Shown here one piece after another: positions 32,317 through 38,253 of a DNA stretch of 40,777 nucleotides. Made by a program: the position numbers and the translations under genes. A model generated the notes under the pieces. It did no database searches. It saw only the letters and a list, made by a program, of their open reading frames with translations, and was not told where the DNA came from. The DNA comes from an uncultured Aeromicrobium sp. GTDB taxonomy: Bacteria; Actinomycetota; Actinomycetes; Propionibacteriales; Nocardioidaceae. The stretch spans positions 1 through 40,777 of the forward strand of contig NZ_CAMJVP010000004.1 of the NCBI RefSeq assembly GCF_946221465.1. Direction: 5' to 3'. The stretch's first letter is position 1. The number at the start of each line of letters is the position of its first letter.

Positions 32317-32874
32317 ATGAACAAGCCCACCAAGGCGGCGCTCGCAGCCGGCGGAGCAGCAGTCCTCCTCGTCGGCGGCGCCGGCACGCTAGCCTTCTGG
32401 ACAGCGCAGGACTCTGTCGACGGCGGTTCGATCACCGCCGGAAGCCTCACGCTCACCGCGAATGACGACTGCACACCGTGGGAGTACGCCGCCGATCACG
32501 CCTCGGCCGGCACGCCGGTGACCGCGTTCGTTCCGGGCGACACCGTGACCTCCACATGCACGTTCACCATCGGAGGCAGCGGCGACAATCTCGAAGCGAC
32601 GCTCGCCGTCCCCGAGGCCGTGGACATCACACCCGACGATGCGGACAGTTCCTTCGCTGCCACCGTGAGGCCGATCTACCAGCTCGACGGAGTAGCGCTG
32701 CCCTCGGCGCCGGTGATCACCGAGGAGGACGACGGCGAGACGTTGTCGGTGACGTTCGACGTGGAGATTCCCTTCGGCGACGCGGACACGGTCAACACGA
32801 ACGACACCCAGGCGATCACCGCGACGCTGGACACCCTCACCGTCACGTTGGCGCAGACCGATCCCAACCCCTGA
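32317..32874 (+). CDS. Alternate (SipW-type) signal peptide exported protein
   Basis: 185-residue secreted protein of the actinobacterial alternate-signal family (RER_14450-like). The N-terminus has a hydrophobic stretch at 8-24 directly followed by TLAFWTAQDSVDGGSITAGSLTLTA (24-48), the family's recognisable processing region that is cleaved by a SipW-like peptidase rather than ordinary SPase I. The mature part is acidic and Thr/Asp-rich, beta-rich by appearance, with a Cys pair (C52, C81) that could form a disulfide. ATG with CAGGAGA 6 bases upstream. First gene of the cassette, 4 bases before the first peptidase gene. Structure or fibre formation is inferred from relatives such as TasA. 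Confidence 0.85.
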   Translation: MNKPTKAALAAGGAAVLLVGGAGTLAFWTAQDSVDGGSITAGSLTLTANDDCTPWEYAADHASAGTPVTAFVPGDTVTSTCTFTIGGSGDNLEATLAVPEAVDITPDDADSSFAATVRPIYQLDGVALPSAPVITEEDDGETLSVTFDVEIPFGDADTVNTNDTQAITATLDTLTVTLAQTDPNP

Positions 32875-32878
32875 TTCC

Positions 32879-33436
32879 ATGACCGGTCGTCGCGCGGCGG
32901 CCTGGTTCGGGCGGATCGTGGCCTGGGGGGTCGTCGCGCTTGCTGTTGCCTCGATCCTCGTGGCCGTGGTGGTCCCGCGGCTGACGGGCGCTACGCCGTA
33001 CGTCGTCATGACCGGCTCAATGGAACCCACCTATGCCGCCGGCAGCCTCGTGGTCGTCCGTCCCGTCGACGCGCCAGGTGATCTCGGGGTCGGGAAGGTC
33101 ATCACGTATCAACGTCGATCCGGCGAGGCGCAGACCGTCACCCACCGTGTGGTGGGGATGCAGCAGAGTCGTGATGGGCAACTGCGTCTGGTCACACGCG
33201 GTGATGCCAACACGATCGCCGATCCCGAGCCCGTCGTGCCGGTCCAGGTCCGCGGGGCGGTCTGGTACTCGGTTCCCCACCTCGGTCGCGTCTACGGCTG
33301 GCTGTCCGGGGACCAGCGTGAGGCCGGCACCCAGCTCGTCGCTCTGATGCTGGCCGGCTACGCGGCCATCATGGGCGTCGGGGCCGTCCGCGACCGCCAT
33401 CGAGCTCGCCGTGGTCTGCAGGAGGCGCGGGAATGA
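32879..33436 (+). CDS. SipW/ER-type signal peptidase I
   Basis: 185-residue membrane peptidase of the S26B class, which uses a Ser/His pair instead of Ser/Lys. Two hydrophobic segments (about 11-34 and 151-170). Box B is TGSMEPTY with catalytic Ser47; the THRVV stretch supplies His89 in place of the usual lysine; the RGDANTIADP box has Asp109. It most likely cleaves the alternate signal peptides encoded on either side. ATG 4 bases after the first substrate gene, and it overlaps the next gene (ATGA). Confidence 0.88.
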   Translation: MTGRRAAAWFGRIVAWGVVALAVASILVAVVVPRLTGATPYVVMTGSMEPTYAAGSLVVVRPVDAPGDLGVGKVITYQRRSGEAQTVTHRVVGMQQSRDGQLRLVTRGDANTIADPEPVVPVQVRGAVWYSVPHLGRVYGWLSGDQREAGTQLVALMLAGYAAIMGVGAVRDRHRARRGLQEARE

Positions 33437-34035
33437 AGGGTGTGGTTGTGCTGGTCGTCGGACTGGTCCTCGGCGTCGGGGTCGCGTCACCACCCATCCC
33501 ACAGATCGAACTGCGTCCGGGTGAGGAGGCGGTGACCGATCAGCTGACGCGGGAGCTGTTCGACCGTGGCGTCCGCTGGGTGCCGGGCGACGTCCGCACA
33601 GCGCGGCTCCTGATCCGCAACGGAGGAGCGACGAGCGCTCTGGTCTGGCTGGGTCTGCCCAGTGACGATGAGCACGAGCTCCTGTCCGACGGTCATGTGA
33701 CGGTGCTGGCTCGCCTCGACGAGGGGCCGTGGGTCCGGGTCAGGCACGGCGAACACCACCACGTGCTGACGCAGGAGCGGTTGGACGCAGGTGCGGCCGC
33801 GACGCTCACGGTCCAGGTGGAGTTCAGCCAGACGGCAGACCACAGGACCCACCACAAGAGGGCGGACCTGCCGCTGATGGTGACGATGACGGGAGACCGC
33901 GTCGCGCCGAGTCGTTCCGGAGACCTCCTTCCCCGCACGGGGTCGCTGACGACTCCCCTGCTCCTGGTGATCGCCGTGGCTAGTTGCGCGGTGGGGCTGT
34001 GGTGGCGCCGGCGGCAGCGCGAGGAGGGCAGATGA
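33433..34035 (+). CDS. LPRTG-anchored surface protein of the SipW cassette
   Basis: 200-residue secreted protein. Signal peptide at 1-19 (KGVVVLVVGLVLGVGVAS), a mature region starting PPIPQIELRPGEE with a beta-rich look and a His-rich patch (GEHHHVL near 106-112), then the sortase motif LPRTG at 166-170, a hydrophobic helix (174-190) and the positive tail WRRRQREEGR. So it should be linked to the cell wall by a sortase; none is encoded in the window. The central region (VPGDVRTARLLIRNGGATSALVWLGL) resembles the exported beta-sandwich proteins beside it. It overlaps both neighbours by 4 bases. No known family recognised. Confidence 0.75.
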   Translation: MKGVVVLVVGLVLGVGVASPPIPQIELRPGEEAVTDQLTRELFDRGVRWVPGDVRTARLLIRNGGATSALVWLGLPSDDEHELLSDGHVTVLARLDEGPWVRVRHGEHHHVLTQERLDAGAAATLTVQVEFSQTADHRTHHKRADLPLMVTMTGDRVAPSRSGDLLPRTGSLTTPLLLVIAVASCAVGLWWRRRQREEGR

Positions 34036-34658
34036 ACGCGGAACCGAACCCGTCGCGCTGCCGCGGATTCGTGCGCGCCCTGCTGAGCCTGGGTCTGCTG
34101 CTGAGCGCAGGGACGACCGGAACGCTGGCGTATTGGACGGACGAGGGCACCGTCTCGACCGCCCCGTTGAGTGCGGGGAGGCTCGACGTCATGCTCAACG
34201 GTCAACTGTCGGGCACCGGGGGAAGCATCGTCGACGCCGGATTCGCCGTGGGCGACCTGGTGCCCGGTGAGAGCTTCGCGCGGGAGTTACACGTCCACAA
34301 CAGCGGCAGCGTTCCCTTCGACTACACGGCGACGGGCTATGCGACAGGAGGCCTCAGCAACGGGCTGCGGTGGACGGTGGTCGCCGGAGCCTCCGCGTCG
34401 AACAGCGGCACCATGGCGCGGGGCAACCGGGCCGGTGCCTGCGCCAACGGGATAACGACCTTCGGTCCGGCGGCAGCACTGTCGACCTCGGCCGCTGCGC
34501 CGAGTCCGGTGGTGTCGACACGAAGACCAGTGAACGTCGGTGCCACGGAACGACTGTGCATCGTCGTCGGTCTCGACCCCAATGCCGCCGGTGCCCTTCA
34601 GGGGACGACGGCGTCGGCCGCGTTCACCGTTCACGCGGTGCAGCGAGGTGGCGCATGA
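34032..34658 (+). CDS. SipW-type signal peptide exported protein, second copy
   Basis: 208-residue exported protein. Hydrophobic segment at 13-30 followed by GTLAYWTDEGTVSTAPLSAGRLDVML, the same processing pattern as the first substrate (hydrophobic stretch, L-A-Y/F-W-T, then a spacer and a small residue plus AG before the beta-strand). Mature part has the phrase LVPGESFARELHVHNSGSVPFDYTATG, a beta-sandwich feature typical of TasA/camelysin-like proteins. Two Cys (in GACANG and ERLCIVV) may pair. ATGA overlaps with both neighbours and GAGGAGGG upstream. Probably processed by one of the two adjacent peptidases. Confidence 0.82.
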   Translation: MNAEPNPSRCRGFVRALLSLGLLLSAGTTGTLAYWTDEGTVSTAPLSAGRLDVMLNGQLSGTGGSIVDAGFAVGDLVPGESFARELHVHNSGSVPFDYTATGYATGGLSNGLRWTVVAGASASNSGTMARGNRAGACANGITTFGPAAALSTSAAAPSPVVSTRRPVNVGATERLCIVVGLDPNAAGALQGTTASAAFTVHAVQRGGA

Positions 34659-35638
34659 TCCGGCGACCGTCCGCAGCAGACCTGCTCCTGACCGTGTCAG
34701 CAGGCCTGGGACTGCTCTCGATTCTCGTGATCGGGGCGCTGTGGGTGACAGGCACCCGGCCCCTGGTCGTGGAATCGGCGTCGATGCAGCCGAGCATCGA
34801 CGCCGGGGACCTGGTGCTCACCCGGACGGTTCCGGCGGGTGATCTTCGCCAGGGTGACGTCGTGAGCGTCGTGGATGATCGGCGCATCCGCGTGACCCAC
34901 CGGGTCGAGACCATCGAGGGGACTGGTTCCGTCCGCACAGTACGGCTGCGCGGAGACGCCAACGAGGTCGTCGATCCGCATCCCCACGTCCTTGAGGACG
35001 CTGACCGCGTCGTGCTGGTCCTGCCCCATCTCGGACGCGTCGCCGCCGCCCTCGACAGCATGCCTGCCCGCGTTCTCGCGGTCGCGGCGGTGGCGGGATG
35101 CTGGGTGGTCGTCCTGCGCCGCCGTCGGTGTTCCACCACCCGACCGCGCCATCGAGCCGCGGTGCTGTCCGGTCTCCTGGCCATGGTGGCGCTGCTCCCG
35201 CTCGGTGTCGGCAGCGAACGGGCGTGGGCGGTATTCGCCGATTCCGCCACGGTGGAGTCGTCCACGCTCGTGTCCCATCAGGCGGTGGGTCCGCCTGACC
35301 TCGCCTGCCGTGAGGTATTCGGCCTATTGGGGTTGTTCGAGTCCGCCCAGTTGCGATGGACGCACGTCGACACTCGTTATGAGTACGCGTGGGAGGTGAT
35401 CCGGGTCGACGCGGGTGTTGTCGTCGCCTCGGGAGCCATCCGGCCTGCGGGCGGTGCCGGTGAAACGGTGGAGTTCAACATCACCAACCCCCTCCTTGCT
35501 CTTGGCCTCGGCATACGAGACTACGAGGTCGAGGTGACCGCGCGGTTGCGCGACGCCCCATCGTGGGCCAGCGAGCCGACGACGGCCCGGGTCCGTACGG
35601 TTTCCCTGGTACTCGGTCTCACCGCCCAATGCGGGTGA
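34655..35638 (+). CDS. SipW-like signal peptidase fused to a substrate-like C-terminal domain
   Basis: 327 residues in two parts. Residues 1-155 form a S26B signal peptidase: membrane segment 9-31, Ser43 in SASMQPS, His82 in VTHRVE, Asp101 in RGDANEVVDP, and a second segment at about 138-154. After a basic linker (CSTTRPRHRA) a third hydrophobic segment (168-188) leads straight into RAWAVFADSATVESSTL, closely like the SipW-type processing region of the neighbouring exported proteins, then a 120-residue beta-rich extracytoplasmic region (AWEVIRVDAGVVVASG, EVEVTARLRD). So the enzyme may carry its own cleavable product. The start is the ATG that overlaps the previous stop; the longer upstream frame is a shadow. 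Unusual architecture. Confidence 0.78.
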   Translation: MIRRPSAADLLLTVSAGLGLLSILVIGALWVTGTRPLVVESASMQPSIDAGDLVLTRTVPAGDLRQGDVVSVVDDRRIRVTHRVETIEGTGSVRTVRLRGDANEVVDPHPHVLEDADRVVLVLPHLGRVAAALDSMPARVLAVAAVAGCWVVVLRRRRCSTTRPRHRAAVLSGLLAMVALLPLGVGSERAWAVFADSATVESSTLVSHQAVGPPDLACREVFGLLGLFESAQLRWTHVDTRYEYAWEVIRVDAGVVVASGAIRPAGGAGETVEFNITNPLLALGLGIRDYEVEVTARLRDAPSWASEPTTARVRTVSLVLGLTAQCG

Positions 35639-35665
35639 TCGGATGACAGTCTCACGAAGGTGCTT

Positions 35666-35691
35666 GAGCTGGCGGCCGAACCGGCCGGCTC
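35666..35691. terminator. Short hairpin between the SipW cassette and the acetyltransferase gene
   Basis: GAGCTGGC (35666-35673) pairs with GCCGGCTC (35684-35691), one G-U included, with a 10-base loop. It sits between two convergent stop codons and could end either transcript. Weak because the stem is short and there is no T-tract. Confidence 0.4.
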
Positions 35692-36255
35692 TCAGAGCCT
35701 GCGGACCACGCGCGCGGGAGACCCCACCGCGACGATGTTCGCCGGAAGGTCACGCACGACCACCGAGCCCGCACCGACGACGGTGTTCTCGCCGATCGTG
35801 ACGCCGGGGCACACGATCGCCCCGCCGCCGAGCCAGACGTTGTCGCCGATGGTGATCGGCTCGGCCGACTCCCACTTGTCGCGTCGGGGCCGGGGGTCCA
35901 GCGGGTGCGTCGCGGTGAGCAACTGGACGTTCGGTCCGATCTGCACGTCCTCACCGATCGTGACCTTCGCGACGTCGAGGACGACGAGTCCGAAGTTCGC
36001 GAAGGATCGGGCACCGAAGCTCGTCTGATAACCGTAGTCGCACCGGAAGGGCGGCCGGATCTGGGCGGCATCGCCATACCGGCCCAGTAGTTCGGTGAAC
36101 AGTGCGCGGATGGTGTCCGCGTCTGTCGGATCGGCCGTGTTGATCCGATGCGTCAGTTCCGCGGCGCGGCGCGCGTCGTTCGCGATCTGAGCGTCGTTCG
36201 CGATGTAGGGCTCACCGGAGAGCATCCGCTCGTGCATGCTGCGCTCATCCGTCAT
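35692..36255 (-). CDS. Maltose O-acetyltransferase-like hexapeptide-repeat protein
   Basis: 187-residue acetyl-CoA-dependent sugar O-acetyltransferase. It has the N-terminal Mac domain (SMHERMLSGEPYIANDAQIANDARRAAELTHRIN) and a left-handed beta-helix with hexapeptide repeats (VTIGEDVQIGPNVQLL, ITIGDNVWLGGGAIVCPGVTIGENTVVGAGSVV). The catalytic His is in LLTATHPLDPRPR. ATG start; no obvious ribosome site. Convergent with the SipW cassette. The acceptor sugar is not known (maltose, galactoside or other). Confidence 0.88.
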   Translation of the reverse strand: MTDERSMHERMLSGEPYIANDAQIANDARRAAELTHRINTADPTDADTIRALFTELLGRYGDAAQIRPPFRCDYGYQTSFGARSFANFGLVVLDVAKVTIGEDVQIGPNVQLLTATHPLDPRPRRDKWESAEPITIGDNVWLGGGAIVCPGVTIGENTVVGAGSVVVRDLPANIVAVGSPARVVRRL

Positions 36256-36274
36256 GACGTCACGCTAGGCCGAG

Positions 36275-36316
36275 ACGCGAGGGTGTCGACGCGTACCGGC
36301 GTCGACACCCTCGCGT
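36275..36316. terminator. Strong hairpin between ino1 and the acetyltransferase gene
   Basis: A perfect 17-base inverted repeat (36275-36291 and 36300-36316, left arm ACGCGAGGGTGTCGACG) with an 8-base loop, 23 bases below the ino1 stop. It probably ends the padR-ino1 transcript; as both genes are on the minus strand it would also insulate the acetyltransferase gene. Confidence 0.75.
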
Positions 36317-36339
36317 TTCCAGGCACCGAGCCGGAAGGC

Positions 36340-37431
36340 TCAGCGCTCCTCGGTGCCCTCGATGAACGCCTCAAGCTTGGCGCGGCCTTCGGTGTCTTCG
36401 CGCTGCACCGGCGGGCTCTTCATGAGATAGGAGGACGCCGAAATGAGCGGACCGCCGATCCCACGGTCCTTGGCGATCTTGGCCGCGCGGATCGCGTCGA
36501 TGATGATGCCGGCCGAGTTCGGGGAGTCCCACACCTCGAGCTTGTACTCGAGGTTGAGCGGGACATCACCGAAAGCGCGACCCTCCAGGCGGACGTATGC
36601 CCACTTGCGGTCGTCGAGCCACTGTACGTAGTCGCTGGGACCGATGTGCACGTTCTTGTCGTCGATCTTGCCGCCCAGCGGGCCGGTGAGGTTCGAGGTG
36701 ACCGACTGCGTCTTGGAGACCTTCTTGGACTCCAGACGGTCACGTTCCAACATGTTCTTGAAGTCCATGTTGCCGCCGACGTTGAGCTGGTAGGTGCGGT
36801 CGAGCACGACGCCGCGGTCCTCGAACAGCTTGGCCATCACGCGGTGGGTGATGGTGGCACCGACCTGGCTCTTGATGTCGTCGCCGATGATCGGGACGCC
36901 GGCGTCCTCGAACTTCTTGGCCCACTCGGGGTCGGAGGCGATGAACACCGGCAGGGCGTTGACGAAGGCCACGCCCGCGTCGATCGCGCACTGAGCGTAG
37001 AATTTGTCGGCCTCCTCCGAGCCCACGGGAAGGTAGGAGACGAGCACATCGGCACGGGTGTCCTTGAGCACCTGCACGACATCCACCGGCGCGTCTGCGG
37101 CCTCCTCGATGGTCTCGCGGTAGTACTTGCCGAGGCCGTCGAGCGTGTGACCACGCTGCACCGTGACGCCCGTGGGCGGCACGTCGGTGATCTTGATCGT
37201 GTTGTTCTCGCTGGCACGCGTGGCCTCGGCGAGATCGAAACCGACCTTCTTGGCGTCGACGTCGAACGCGGCGACGAACTCGATGTCGCGTACGTGGTAG
37301 TCACCGAACTGCACGTGCATGAGACCCGGCACGGAACCGTTCGGATCAGCGTTCTTGTAATACTCGACGCCCTGGATCAGGGATGTGGCGCAGTTGCCCA
37401 CGCCGACGATCGCTACGCGTACCGAACCCAT
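36340..37431 (-). CDS. ino1: myo-Inositol-1-phosphate synthase
   Basis: NAD-dependent conversion of glucose 6-phosphate to inositol 1-phosphate, the first step towards mycothiol and phosphatidylinositol in actinobacteria. 363 residues. NAD-binding GVGNCATSLIQGVEYY near 10-25, the conserved SYLPVGSEEADKFYAQCAIDAGVAFVNALPV, GDDIKSQVGATITHR, the QLNVGGNMDFKNM stretch, and the catalytic-lysine regions near SKTQSVTSNL and IGPSDYVQWLDDRKWAYVRLEGR are present. ATG start 6 bases after the padR stop, so co-transcribed with padR. Confidence 0.95.
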   Translation of the reverse strand: MGSVRVAIVGVGNCATSLIQGVEYYKNADPNGSVPGLMHVQFGDYHVRDIEFVAAFDVDAKKVGFDLAEATRASENNTIKITDVPPTGVTVQRGHTLDGLGKYYRETIEEAADAPVDVVQVLKDTRADVLVSYLPVGSEEADKFYAQCAIDAGVAFVNALPVFIASDPEWAKKFEDAGVPIIGDDIKSQVGATITHRVMAKLFEDRGVVLDRTYQLNVGGNMDFKNMLERDRLESKKVSKTQSVTSNLTGPLGGKIDDKNVHIGPSDYVQWLDDRKWAYVRLEGRAFGDVPLNLEYKLEVWDSPNSAGIIIDAIRAAKIAKDRGIGGPLISASSYLMKSPPVQREDTEGRAKLEAFIEGTEER

Positions 37432-37437
37432 GAGTCC

Positions 37438-38091
37438 TCACTTCTTCTTTCTCGTGGTGGATGTTCGCTTCTTGGGACGCTGACCCCGGGCGGTCGCGTC
37501 CGCGGAGTCCGTCTCGCCGCCCGTTGGGGGCGTCACCGGCTCGGGAGCCGTGTCCGCCGCAGCCCGTTCACGGTCGATCAGCTCCGTGAGCCAGGTGATC
37601 TCGCGTTCGACGGACTCCAGCCCGTGGCGCTGGAGTTCGCGCGTGTAGGAGTCCATCCGGTCACGCCCGCGCTGAGCGGCGTTCTTGACGTTGTCGAGGC
37701 GCTCCTCGAGTCGGGACCGCCGACCCTCGAGGATGCGCACCCGGATCGGAGAGGTGGTGCGCGAGAAGAAGGCGAAACGCACGCCGAAGTTCTCGTCGTC
37801 CCAGGCACTCGGTCCGGTGTCGGCCAGCAGTTCGGCGAGGTGCTCCTTGCCCTCCGCGGTGAGCCGATAGGTGATCTTGGCCCGGCGGCCGCCGTCGACG
37901 TCCTCGTCCGCCACGATGTACCCCTGCCGGCCCAGGTTCTTCAGACAGGGATACAGCGTTCCGTAGGACAGCAGCCGGGTCCAGCCAAGCAGGCCGTTGA
38001 CCTGCTTGCGCAGCTCGTAGCCGTGCATGGGCGAGTCCGCGAGCAGGCCGAGAACGGCGAGCTCGAGAGCGACTCCCCTGCGGCGTGACAC
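37438..38091 (-). CDS. PadR-family transcriptional regulator
   Basis: 217 residues. Winged helix-turn-helix at about 5-85 (LELAVLGLLADSPMHGYELRKQVNGLLGWTRLLSYGTLYPCLKNLGRQGYI, then a DGGRRAKITYRLTAEG wing), a helical C-terminal dimerisation part (about 120-175) and a Lys/Arg-rich, low-complexity tail (RGQRPKKRTSTTRKKK). The start is the GTG at 38091. It precedes ino1 by 6 bases. An AT-rich palindrome at 38125-38137 lies in its promoter region. This gene is conserved beside ino1 in actinobacteria; the ligand is unknown. Confidence 0.9.
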   Translation of the reverse strand: MSRRRGVALELAVLGLLADSPMHGYELRKQVNGLLGWTRLLSYGTLYPCLKNLGRQGYIVADEDVDGGRRAKITYRLTAEGKEHLAELLADTGPSAWDDENFGVRFAFFSRTTSPIRVRILEGRRSRLEERLDNVKNAAQRGRDRMDSYTRELQRHGLESVEREITWLTELIDRERAAADTAPEPVTPPTGGETDSADATARGQRPKKRTSTTRKKK

Positions 38092-38124
38092 CAGATGCTC
38101 CTTCGAGAACGTGACGATGAGTTA

Positions 38125-38137
38125 TATCGAGACGATA
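38125..38137. promoter_or_regulatory. Palindrome in the padR/PBP divergent promoter region
   Basis: TATCGAGACGATA is a perfect 13-base inverted repeat (centre AGA), in an AT-rich patch (GTTATATCGAGACGATACATCG) 34 bases upstream of padR and about 117 bases from the divergent penicillin-binding protein gene. PadR regulators bind such sites; autoregulation is likely. The rest of 38092-38253 shows nothing else that I can support. Confidence 0.55.
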
Positions 38138-38253
38138 CATCGTCGTGTCATTCATGTCACCGGTTGCGGCACAGATCTTTGAAGATCGGGCGCCACCCGG
38201 CACACTGGGACGCTGGTGGCGCGCGCCCGCGCGCGGCGTGAAGGGAAAACCAG

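Noticed and set aside
36148..38088. A 646-codon plus-strand open frame over ino1 and padR
   Set aside because: Antisense shadow of two well-identified genes, without any recognisable domain.
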